Assembly: GCA_030633285.1 (NCBI GenBank)
Contig: DAOVTC010000064.1
Location: 1 to 6,464 of the forward strand
DNA: 6,464 nucleotides
Origin: Flavobacteriaceae bacterium
GTDB taxonomy: Bacteria > Bacteroidota > Bacteroidia > Flavobacteriales > Flavobacteriaceae
Reading direction: 5' to 3'
Shown: piece after piece, positions 1 to 5,615 of the stretch
Layout of the letters: the number at the start of each line of letters is the position of its first letter
Numbering within the stretch: the stretch's first letter is position 1
Position numbers and translations under genes: made by a program
Notes under the pieces: generated by a model
Databases searched by the model: none
The model's input: only the letters and a program-made list of their open reading frames with translations
Told to the model about the DNA's origin: nothing

Positions 1-717
1 TAATATTTCTTTTGCAGTAGGTATGTAGCTGTGTACTGTCCCACCAAAATCATCTTGTACTCTAAAATCTCCTTTTTTAGCTTTTTTTAAAACTGCATGA
101 GTAAACCTTCCATTAAAAAGCATTAAAGAAATTTCACCTTTTTTAATAATAGAATGTTGAAAAGGTTGGAGCATCATAGCTTCATTTTTGATTAATTTTT
201 TGAATATACTTTCATGCTCCTCCAGATTATTCAAATTTAATTTATAGGTATGACGTGCACCACCAGAAATACAGGGTTTTAAAATGGTTTCATCCCAATT
301 GTTTTCTTTATGTAAAATTTTGAGTGAGGTTATTCTACCTTTTTCAATAAATGCAGTAGGAATTATATGTGTTCCTTTTTTCCTTAGATCTTGTAAATAA
401 TGTTTATCGATATTCCATCGAATAATTCTTTCTGAATTTAATAATTGAGTCACTTGACTCACTTTATTGAGCCAAATAGAAAATTCTTCAAAACGATCAA
501 AATAATCCCAAGTAGTTCTAAATAGTATAAATTTTGTACTGCTCCAATCAAAGTTTTCGTCGTCCCAAGCAATCCGGACAACTATTAACTCTAGTTTTTC
601 CAAAGCATTTTTGACATAATTATCTTCGTCAAGTACATTTTGAATATATGCATCAATTTTTGTTGGATTTGCATATCTATTATCTGTTAGGATGACTACA
701 TCAAATATTTTATTCAT
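1..717 (-). CDS. ATP-grasp ligase, DcsG/glutathione-synthetase-like, C-terminus cut by window edge
   Basis: Reading the minus strand from the ATG at 715-717 gives 239 uninterrupted codons to the window edge, so the gene is partial at its 3' end. The start MNKIFDVVILTDNRY follows an A/T-rich leader with no Shine-Dalgarno. Motifs fit the ATP-grasp group that includes the cycloserine enzyme DcsG and prokaryotic glutathione synthetase: WDDENFDW (51-58), an FRTTWDYFDRFEEF segment (66-79), the probable ATP-contacting Lys105 in WNIDKHYL, KPCISGGA (147-154) with Lys147 at the nucleotide site, GEISLMLFNGRFTHAVLK (194-211), and KGDFRVQDDFGG (215-226). Family members are usually near 290-300 residues, so roughly 50-60 residues, including the last Mg-binding acidic and Asn residues, should lie outside. 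These enzymes join a carboxylate to an amine through an acyl phosphate; the substrate here cannot be read from the sequence. The gene is divergent from the lipoprotein gene at 943. The ATP-grasp assignment is firm, the precise function unknown. Confidence 0.9.
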   Translation of the reverse strand, partial: MNKIFDVVILTDNRYANPTKIDAYIQNVLDEDNYVKNALEKLELIVVRIAWDDENFDWSSTKFILFRTTWDYFDRFEEFSIWLNKVSQVTQLLNSERIIRWNIDKHYLQDLRKKGTHIIPTAFIEKGRITSLKILHKENNWDETILKPCISGGARHTYKLNLNNLEEHESIFKKLIKNEAMMLQPFQHSIIKKGEISLMLFNGRFTHAVLKKAKKGDFRVQDDFGGTVHSYIPTAKEIL

Positions 718-942
718 TTTATTTATACTTATTATTAAAATTAAGTTTTATTGAGATTGTGGAAGTTTTCTAATATGGTTTATTATATTATTGTAAAATT
801 AATTAATATCAGTAAACTATCCAGATTTCTTTTGCATAAGTTTATTTTATTAATCTGAGGAGTAGTGTTTTGTAGAAATTAGTTTGTAAGTATTGAAGTG
901 TTTTCCGACTAAAAAAAAATACTAATTCAAAAGATTTAAAAC

Positions 943-1314
943 ATGGATAGGAAAGATTTTATAAAGAATATGGCTGGTACTTTATTTATTGGATTACCGG
1001 TTTTATCTATTTTAAATGGGTGTACAGGAGATGATGACAATTCTCCTCCTAGTAATAATTCAAGTAAAGATTGTCTGGCTAATGGTACAAAGAGCACAAT
1101 TGGATCAAATCATGGTCATACCCTTCAGGTATCTAAAGAAGATGTTGAAAATGGTATTAATAAGGAATATTCGATTTCAGGAAGTTCAGGTCATGATCAT
1201 AATGTTACAGTTACTGCAGATAACTTTAATACTTTGAAGAACAATCAACAAATTCAATTAAACTCATCATCAGGTAATGGTCATACACATTCCATTACTA
1301 TTTCATGTGCTTAA
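943..1314 (+). CDS. small histidine-rich lipoprotein with three HxH motifs, probably surface-exposed
   Basis: The product has 123 residues. The N-terminus (1-27) is a lipoprotein signal: a charged MDRKDFIKNM start, a hydrophobic core, and lipobox LNGC with Cys27 as the lipidated residue. The RKDFIK stretch resembles a twin-arginine motif with Lys in the second position, so Tat export is possible. Right after Cys27 comes TGDDDNS; an acidic run at this place is typical of the Bacteroidota signal that sends lipoproteins to the cell surface. A low-complexity Ser/Asn/Pro linker (33-42) leads to a domain with HGH (57-59), HDH (84-86) and HTH (114-116), each preceded by Gly/Ser/Asn-rich turns and followed by an alternating beta-like strand (TLQV, NVTV, SITI). 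Spacing is 27 and 30 residues, suggesting a degenerate repeat. Cys44 and Cys122 bracket the domain and could form a disulfide. Metal binding is an inference from the HxH pairs. I recall similar GHTH-repeat hypothetical proteins in other bacteria but know no assigned function. No Shine-Dalgarno precedes the ATG. Confidence 0.8.
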   Translation: MDRKDFIKNMAGTLFIGLPVLSILNGCTGDDDNSPPSNNSSKDCLANGTKSTIGSNHGHTLQVSKEDVENGINKEYSISGSSGHDHNVTVTADNFNTLKNNQQIQLNSSSGNGHTHSITISCA

Positions 1315-1317
1315 AAA

Positions 1318-2907
1318 TTATTTGTATTCACTTACAAAATGTAGTTTTACAGTAGGATATTTATCTTGAGTCATTTGCATGGTAAATGCAGAATCAGATA
1401 AAAATACCATTTGACCTTTTTTGTCTTTGGCTAGATAACGCTGTTTGATACGTTTAAATTCTTTAAATTCATTATTAGCTTCATCTTGAGGATCTACCCA
1501 GCAAGCTTTATGTACATTTAAATTTTCATAAGAACATTTTGCTCCATACTCATGTTCCAATCTATACTGAATAACTTCAAATTGTAAAGCACCTACAGTT
1601 CCAATTACTTTACGACCATTTAAATCAAGTGTAAATAATTGTGCAACTCCTTCATCCATTAATTGGTCTAGCCCTTTTGCTAATTGTTTGGATTTCATTG
1701 GGTCAGCATTATTTACATAGCGAAAATGTTCTGGTGAAAAGCTAGGAATTCCTTTAAATTCTAAAATTTCACCTTCGGTTAAAGTATCACCTATTTTAAA
1801 ATTACCTGTATCGTGCAAACCAACAATATCACCGGGAAATGATTCGTCAACTATTTCTTTCTTTTCAGCAAAAAAAGCATTCGGACTAGAAAATTTCATT
1901 TTTTTACCCAATTTTACATGTAAATAGTTGGTGTTTCGCTTAAAAATACCCGAAACAACTTTTACAAAAGCTAGTCTATCTCTATGTTTAGGATCCATAT
2001 TGGCATGAATTTTAAAAACAAATCCTGTAAATTTTTCTTCTTTTGAATCTACCAATCGAGTATCTGACATTTTAGGTTGGGGTGGAGGTGCTATTTCAAT
2101 AAAACAATCTAATAACTCTTTTACTCCAAAATTATTAAGTGCCGAACCAAAAAACACGGGTTGTAATTCTGCATTTAAATAAGCCTCTTTGTCAAATTTT
2201 GGGTAAACTTCTTCAACCAGTTCTAGTTCTTCTCTTAAAATATCTGCATGAGATTTTCCAATAATTTCATCTAATTCTGGATTGTTTATATCAGTAAATT
2301 CAATTCCATCAGAAATAGTTTGCTTAACATCCCCTGAAAAAAGATTTAATTTTTTATCCCAAATATTGTAAATACCTTTAAAATCATAGCCCATACCAAT
2401 AGGAAAGCTAAGTGGGATCACTTTTAATCCAAGTTTTTGTTCAATTTCATCCAATAAATCAAATGCATCTTTACCTTCACGATCTAATTTATTGATAAAA
2501 ACGATGATTGGTATTTTACGCATTCTACAAACTTCTACCAATTTTTCAGTTTGTTTTTCAACACCTTTTGCAACGTCAATAACTACAATAACACTATCAA
2601 CTGCGGTTAGGGTTCTAAAAGTATCTTCGGCAAAATCTTTATGACCAGGAGTATCTAAGATATTAATCTTTTTGTCTTTATAATTAAATGCTAAAACAGA
2701 AGTTGCTACAGAAATTCCACGTTGACGTTCAATTTCCATAAAATCAGAAGTTGCTCCTTTTTTAATTTTATTACTTTTTACTGCTCCAGCTTCTTGTATT
2801 GCACCACCATACAAAAGTAATTTTTCTGTTAAAGTTGTTTTTCCGGCATCAGGATGTGAAATGATTCCAAATGTTCTTCTTCTTTGTATTTCTTCTAAAA
2901 AAGTCAT
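1318..2907 (-). CDS. prfC: peptide chain release factor 3 (RF3)
   Basis: This translational GTPase of 529 residues, the same length as E. coli RF3, acts in the cytoplasm. In the family it uses GTP to drive RF1/RF2 off the ribosome after peptide release and has been linked to post-peptidyl-transfer quality control. The G domain is intact: P-loop HPDAGKTT (18-25), switch I ATSDFMEIERQRGIS (52-66), DTPGH (85-89), NKLD (139-142) and GSAL (254-257). Features that separate RF3 from EF-G and LepA include the TSDFMEIERQRGISV switch and the C-terminal GTVGALQFEVIQYRL segment (436-450). Domains 2 and 3 follow from about residue 290. The start MTFLEEIQRRRTFGIISHPDAGKTT aligns with the family start, and a good Bacteroidota promoter lies 18 bases upstream, so the gene probably has its own transcription start despite following the cyclophilin gene. 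Its stop is 3 bp from the stop of the convergent lipoprotein gene. No missing residues seen. Confidence 0.98.
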   Translation of the reverse strand: MTFLEEIQRRRTFGIISHPDAGKTTLTEKLLLYGGAIQEAGAVKSNKIKKGATSDFMEIERQRGISVATSVLAFNYKDKKINILDTPGHKDFAEDTFRTLTAVDSVIVVIDVAKGVEKQTEKLVEVCRMRKIPIIVFINKLDREGKDAFDLLDEIEQKLGLKVIPLSFPIGMGYDFKGIYNIWDKKLNLFSGDVKQTISDGIEFTDINNPELDEIIGKSHADILREELELVEEVYPKFDKEAYLNAELQPVFFGSALNNFGVKELLDCFIEIAPPPQPKMSDTRLVDSKEEKFTGFVFKIHANMDPKHRDRLAFVKVVSGIFKRNTNYLHVKLGKKMKFSSPNAFFAEKKEIVDESFPGDIVGLHDTGNFKIGDTLTEGEILEFKGIPSFSPEHFRYVNNADPMKSKQLAKGLDQLMDEGVAQLFTLDLNGRKVIGTVGALQFEVIQYRLEHEYGAKCSYENLNVHKACWVDPQDEANNEFKEFKRIKQRYLAKDKKGQMVFLSDSAFTMQMTQDKYPTVKLHFVSEYK

Positions 2908-2925
2908 GAATAAAAATTAGAAGCG

Positions 2926-2956
2926 CAAAGATACTGTTAATTTGATGATTTGAAAA
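2926..2956 (-). promoter_or_regulatory. probable prfC promoter, Bacteroidota type
   Basis: On the minus strand TATCTTTG (complement of 2926-2933) is an exact match to the -7 consensus TAnnTTTG. Exactly 19 bases upstream stands TTTT (complement of 2953-2956), a 3-of-4 match to the -33 element TTTG. The prfC ATG begins 18 bases downstream, implying a leader of roughly 10-15 bases. The match is by eye. Confidence 0.65.
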
Positions 2957-2971
2957 TGTGTTTTTAAAGAT

Positions 2972-3697
2972 TTATTTAATAACACTCAATTCAATAAAAA
3001 CATCTTCATAAGGCCATTCATCACCACCGGCATTTAGATTTATAATTTTGTCAATGACTTTAAACCCTGAAATTACTTCACCAAAAACAGTATGTTCTCC
3101 ATCTAGGTGATGGGCACCTTTTTTATTTTGAACTATATAAAACTCAAAGGCTGTTGATTTTTTATGAGGATTGTTTTCCCAATCTCTGGCAGCTGCTAAA
3201 GCTCCATATTTGTGTTTTCTTTTGCTTATAAATTCGGCAGGTAATTTATAATGTTTGTATTTATTTCGATAAGCTAAGGTGTTCATATTCTCTGAATTAC
3301 CACCTTGAATAATAAAATCAGGAACAACTCGATAAAAGCAGGTAGTATCAAAATATCCTATTTTAGAAAGAAATATAAAGTTAGCTCTGTGTAACGGAGT
3401 ATCATCAAATAATTTGATTTTTATATTCCCAAGCCTAGTTTTTATTAGAACCTGATTTTCTTTATTTTGTTTACCATATTCTGTTAAAAAAGTTACAACA
3501 TTTTTAGAATTTATACTATCAACTTCTATTTCAACAGTCTCATTTTGTTTTAATTGTTGATCGGGTTTATTCTCTTCTTTTAAAATAGTTGTCGTTTTTT
3601 TATCATTTTTGTTTGATGTTGTAGTTTTATTGCACCCAGCAAAAAGTGATACGATTAGTGTAAAATAAAGATAAATAACTTTGTGAGATCCAAACAT
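2972..3697 (-). CDS. cyclophilin-type peptidyl-prolyl cis-trans isomerase, lipoprotein
   Basis: With the ATG at 3695-3697 the product has 241 residues. Residues 1-22 form a lipoprotein signal (MFGSHKVIYLYFTLIVSLFAGC, shown here in two parts by role: a hydrophobic core at 8-19 and lipobox FAGC ending at Cys22), so the protein should be anchored in the envelope facing the periplasm. A Lys/Asn/Thr-rich linker runs to about residue 82, then a cyclophilin domain fills 83-241: TRLGNIKIKLF (87-97), FYRVVPDFIIQGG (121-133) with catalytic Arg123, GALAAAR (165-171), STAFEFYIV (181-189) in place of the usual S-x-x-SQFFI, and LDGEHTVFGEV (198-208). The Trp before LDG in human cyclophilin A is His197 here. 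The role is isomerising X-Pro bonds during folding of exported proteins (EC 5.2.1.8). A longer reading frame begins at 3733, but its added N-terminus (MNYICHANQYLN) would spoil the signal peptide and overlaps a -7 promoter box, so 3697 is preferred. It is divergent from idi, and prfC lies 64 bp downstream. Confidence 0.92.
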   Translation of the reverse strand: MFGSHKVIYLYFTLIVSLFAGCNKTTTSNKNDKKTTTILKEENKPDQQLKQNETVEIEVDSINSKNVVTFLTEYGKQNKENQVLIKTRLGNIKIKLFDDTPLHRANFIFLSKIGYFDTTCFYRVVPDFIIQGGNSENMNTLAYRNKYKHYKLPAEFISKRKHKYGALAAARDWENNPHKKSTAFEFYIVQNKKGAHHLDGEHTVFGEVISGFKVIDKIINLNAGGDEWPYEDVFIELSVIK

Positions 3698-3719
3698 GTT
3701 CAAATATTGATTAGCATGG

Positions 3720-3750
3720 CAAATATAATTCATTTAACGAATATTTATAA
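3720..3750 (-). promoter_or_regulatory. probable promoter of the cyclophilin lipoprotein gene
   Basis: On the minus strand TATATTTG (complement of 3720-3727) matches the Bacteroidota -7 consensus TAnnTTTG exactly. The -33 position, 19 bases upstream (complement of 3747-3750), reads TTAT, a weak match to TTTG. The ATG at 3697 starts 22 bases after the box. The box lies inside the longer reading frame from 3733, which argues against that start. Confidence 0.55.
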
Positions 3751-3774
3751 TGAGATTCAAATTTTGTAGATTTG
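3744..3774 (+). promoter_or_regulatory. probable idi promoter, Bacteroidota type
   Basis: TAGATTTG (3767-3774) matches the -7 consensus TAnnTTTG exactly, with TTTA (3744-3747) 19 bases upstream as a 3-of-4 match to the -33 TTTG. Only 5 bases separate the box from the ATG at 3780, so the transcript would start at or very near the start codon. The -33 region overlaps that of the divergent cyclophilin promoter. Confidence 0.6.
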
Positions 3775-3779
3775 CGAAG

Positions 3780-4295
3780 ATGAAACAAGAAAATGTTATA
3801 TTGGTAAATGAACAAGACAAACAATTGGGTTTGATGCCTAAAATGGAGGCTCATGAAAAAGCACTTTTACATAGGGCTTTTTCTGTGTTTGTTTTTAATG
3901 AAAAAGGAGAGTTATTATTGCAACAACGTGCTGCAGATAAATATCATTCGCCTAATTTATGGACAAATACCTGTTGTAGTCATCAAAGAGATAGAGAAAC
4001 AAATATTGATGCTGGTAAAAGGCGTTTACAAGAAGAAATGGGTTTTGCTTGCGACTTGAAAGAAGTATTTTGGTTTGTATATAAAGCGCCATTTGACAAT
4101 GGTTTAACCGAACATGAATTGGATCATGTGATGGTGGGTTTTTATAATAATAATCCGGTAATTAATAAAGAAGAAGTTGAAAGCTTTAAATGGATGACCT
4201 TAGGAAATGTAAAGATAGATATGAAAAACCATCCTGAAAATTATACAGAATGGTTTAAAATTATTTTTAAAGAATATTATCAAAGATTAGTCTAA
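3780..4295 (+). CDS. idi: isopentenyl-diphosphate delta-isomerase, type I (Nudix fold)
   Basis: From the ATG at 3780 the product has 171 residues. It interconverts isopentenyl and dimethylallyl diphosphate (EC 5.3.3.2) in the cytoplasm, supplying precursors for quinones, carotenoids and undecaprenyl carriers. The sequence carries the type I hallmarks: His25 and His31 in AHEKALLH, WTNTCCSH (61-68) with catalytic Cys66 and metal ligand His68, a Nudix-like helix GKRRLQEEMGF (79-89), Tyr101, TEHELDHV (110-117) with catalytic and metal Glu111 and Glu113, and Trp138 in the active-site loop. Nothing essential is missing. A frame-extending ATG at 3750 would add ten residues (MRFKFCRFAK) unlike the family N-terminus and would include the -7 promoter box, so 3780 is the better start. 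The next gene begins one base after the stop, indicating cotranscription and probable translational coupling. Confidence 0.96.
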   Translation: MKQENVILVNEQDKQLGLMPKMEAHEKALLHRAFSVFVFNEKGELLLQQRAADKYHSPNLWTNTCCSHQRDRETNIDAGKRRLQEEMGFACDLKEVFWFVYKAPFDNGLTEHELDHVMVGFYNNNPVINKEEVESFKWMTLGNVKIDMKNHPENYTEWFKIIFKEYYQRLV

Positions 4296-4296
4296 T

Positions 4297-4707
4297 ATGC
4301 GAGTAACTGTTAATAGAAAAGCACATTTTAATGCTGCACACCGTTTGTATAATTATGAATGGACTGATGACAGAAATACTACAGTTTTTGGAAAATGCGC
4401 TAACCCTAATTATCATGGACATAATTATGAATTAATTGTTTCCGTTACCGGAGAAATTCACCCGGAAACTGGATTTGTTATGGATATGAAAATTCTCAAA
4501 AACTTGATTCGTATTGAGATAGAAGATCAATTTGATCATAAAAATTTAAATGAAGAAGTTAGTGAATTTGCTTCTTTGAACCCTACAGCAGAAAATATTT
4601 CAGTAGTTATTTGGAACAAACTCAGAGATAAGATCGATTCAAAATTAGATTTATCAATAACGCTTTATGAAACGCCAAGAAATTTTGTAACTTATAGCGG
4701 AGAATAA
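4297..4707 (+). CDS. 6-pyruvoyl/6-carboxy-tetrahydropterin synthase family protein (QueD-like)
   Basis: This is a single-domain T-fold enzyme of 136 residues, the usual family length. The family acts on dihydroneopterin triphosphate. QueD members make 6-carboxytetrahydropterin for 7-deazaguanine (queuosine) synthesis; PTPS members make 6-pyruvoyl-tetrahydropterin. Zinc ligands His15 (FNAAHRL), His40 and His42 (HGHNY) are present, with catalytic Cys34 in KCANPNYHGH, then FDHKNLN (79-85) with the Asp80/His81 pair, NPTAEN (95-100) and Glu125 in ETPRNF, expected to hold the pterin. The spacing C-x5-HGH resembles animal PTPS, whereas E. coli QueD has C-x3-HGH, so the exact product is uncertain; Cys34 speaks against the folate-type PTPS-III, which has Glu there. 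The gene starts one base after the idi stop and has no room for its own promoter. No other queuosine gene is in the window. Confidence 0.9.
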   Translation: MRVTVNRKAHFNAAHRLYNYEWTDDRNTTVFGKCANPNYHGHNYELIVSVTGEIHPETGFVMDMKILKNLIRIEIEDQFDHKNLNEEVSEFASLNPTAENISVVIWNKLRDKIDSKLDLSITLYETPRNFVTYSGE

Positions 4708-4790
4708 ATTTTGTAGAAACTAGGAATTGTCTTATTAAACATATTTTGAGTTTTACTATAATTTATTAAAAGTAATTAAATAATATTTTC

Positions 4791-5606
4791 ATGTTCCAAC
4801 ATGTTTTTATAGTTTCAGATGGTACCGGAAGAACAGCCCAGCAATCATTAAAGGCTGCATTAGTTCAATTTGAATTTATTGGAGTTGAACCATATTTACG
4901 TCCTAATGTTCGTACTGATCAACAGATACTGGAAATTATTGAAGAAGCGGATAGTATTAATGGACTTATTATTCATACACTTGTATCCAGAAAATTACGA
5001 CATTTAATTTTGAGAAAAGGTCGTCTTCATAATGTGCGCACTATTGATTTAATGGGACCATTATTAGCACAATTATCACATCATTTTGAAGATATACCAT
5101 CAGAAAAACCAGGAATATTTCACAAGTTAAACAAAGCGTATTTTCAACGAATTGAAGCTATTGAATTTGCCCTTCGTCATGATGATGGTCAACATGTTGA
5201 TGAACTAGATAAAGCTAATATTGTATTGTTAGGTGTTTCAAGAACTTTTAAAACACCATTAAGTGTTTATATGGCATACAAAGGATGGCGAGTAGCAAAT
5301 ATTCCAATCATATTGGGGTTTCCTATTCCTGATATTGTTTTTAAACTACCACCCGAGCGTATTTTTTGTTTGACAACTTTTCCTAGACGGTTGGCAAGGT
5401 TAAGAGAAGTCAGAGATGCGCATTTAGGAGGGTTAACAGGTAATTATTCAAGCATATCACACGTGCAACAAGAGTTAAATTATGCCAATAGGTTTTTTAG
5501 ACTATACTCAGATTGGACTGTTATTAATGTCACAAATAAACCAATTGAAGAAATATCTTCTGAAATTTTAATCGATATTAAAAATAAGGGAGGTATAACG
5601 GGATAA
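4791..5606 (+). CDS. PSRP family (DUF299): bifunctional kinase/pyrophosphorylase regulating PEP synthase or PPDK
   Basis: The product has 271 residues, the usual family length. Characterised members inactivate pyruvate, phosphate dikinase or PEP synthase by ADP-dependent phosphorylation of an active-site Thr and reactivate it by Pi-dependent dephosphorylation, controlling pyruvate/PEP interconversion in the cytoplasm. Visible family signatures are SDGTGRTAQ (9-17), HDDG (130-133), GVSRTFKTPLS (148-158), a C-terminal PRRLARLREVR segment (198-208), and VTNKPIEEISSEIL (247-260). Three departures stand out: Phe153 where the nucleotide loop normally has Ser or Gly before the Lys, Asn143 in KANIVLLGVSRT where Asp is usual, and Cys193 in IFCLTT where Gly is usual. 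The catalytic loop may therefore be altered. The target kinase is not in the window. The stretch 5281-5460 looks somewhat richer in G+C than idi, but no transfer boundary is visible. The stop lies 9 bp from the convergent adenine deaminase stop. The gene is probably transcribed separately or by read-through from the upstream pair, 83 bp away. Confidence 0.9.
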   Translation: MFQHVFIVSDGTGRTAQQSLKAALVQFEFIGVEPYLRPNVRTDQQILEIIEEADSINGLIIHTLVSRKLRHLILRKGRLHNVRTIDLMGPLLAQLSHHFEDIPSEKPGIFHKLNKAYFQRIEAIEFALRHDDGQHVDELDKANIVLLGVSRTFKTPLSVYMAYKGWRVANIPIILGFPIPDIVFKLPPERIFCLTTFPRRLARLREVRDAHLGGLTGNYSSISHVQQELNYANRFFRLYSDWTVINVTNKPIEEISSEILIDIKNKGGITG

Positions 5607-5614
5607 CCTAGGTT
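5605..5614. repeat. 10-bp perfect palindrome between convergent genes
   Basis: AACCTAGGTT overlaps the last two bases of the PSRP stop codon and fills most of the 9-bp gap to the adenine deaminase stop. It is followed on the plus strand by a short T run to 5617. With no spare loop bases the hairpin would be weak, so it is at best a poor terminator and may be chance. Confidence 0.3.
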
Positions 5615-5615
5615 T

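Noticed and set aside
718..942. AT-rich 225-bp spacer as a possible small RNA or promoter region
   Set aside because: It should hold the promoters of the divergent ATP-grasp and lipoprotein genes, but I found no exact TAnnTTTG box on either strand and no stable hairpin; apart from the repeated 15-base word nothing can be supported.
1016..1237. Reading frame of 73 codons on the plus strand
   Set aside because: It lies entirely inside the lipoprotein gene in another frame, and the product has no recognisable domain; the lipoprotein frame has a proper signal peptide.
3698..3779. Riboswitch ahead of idi or the cyclophilin gene
   Set aside because: The predicted leaders are about 0-20 bases, too short to fold a known aptamer.
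3853..4059. Reading frame of 68 codons on the plus strand
   Set aside because: It overlaps idi, whose frame carries all catalytic residues; this is a shadow frame.
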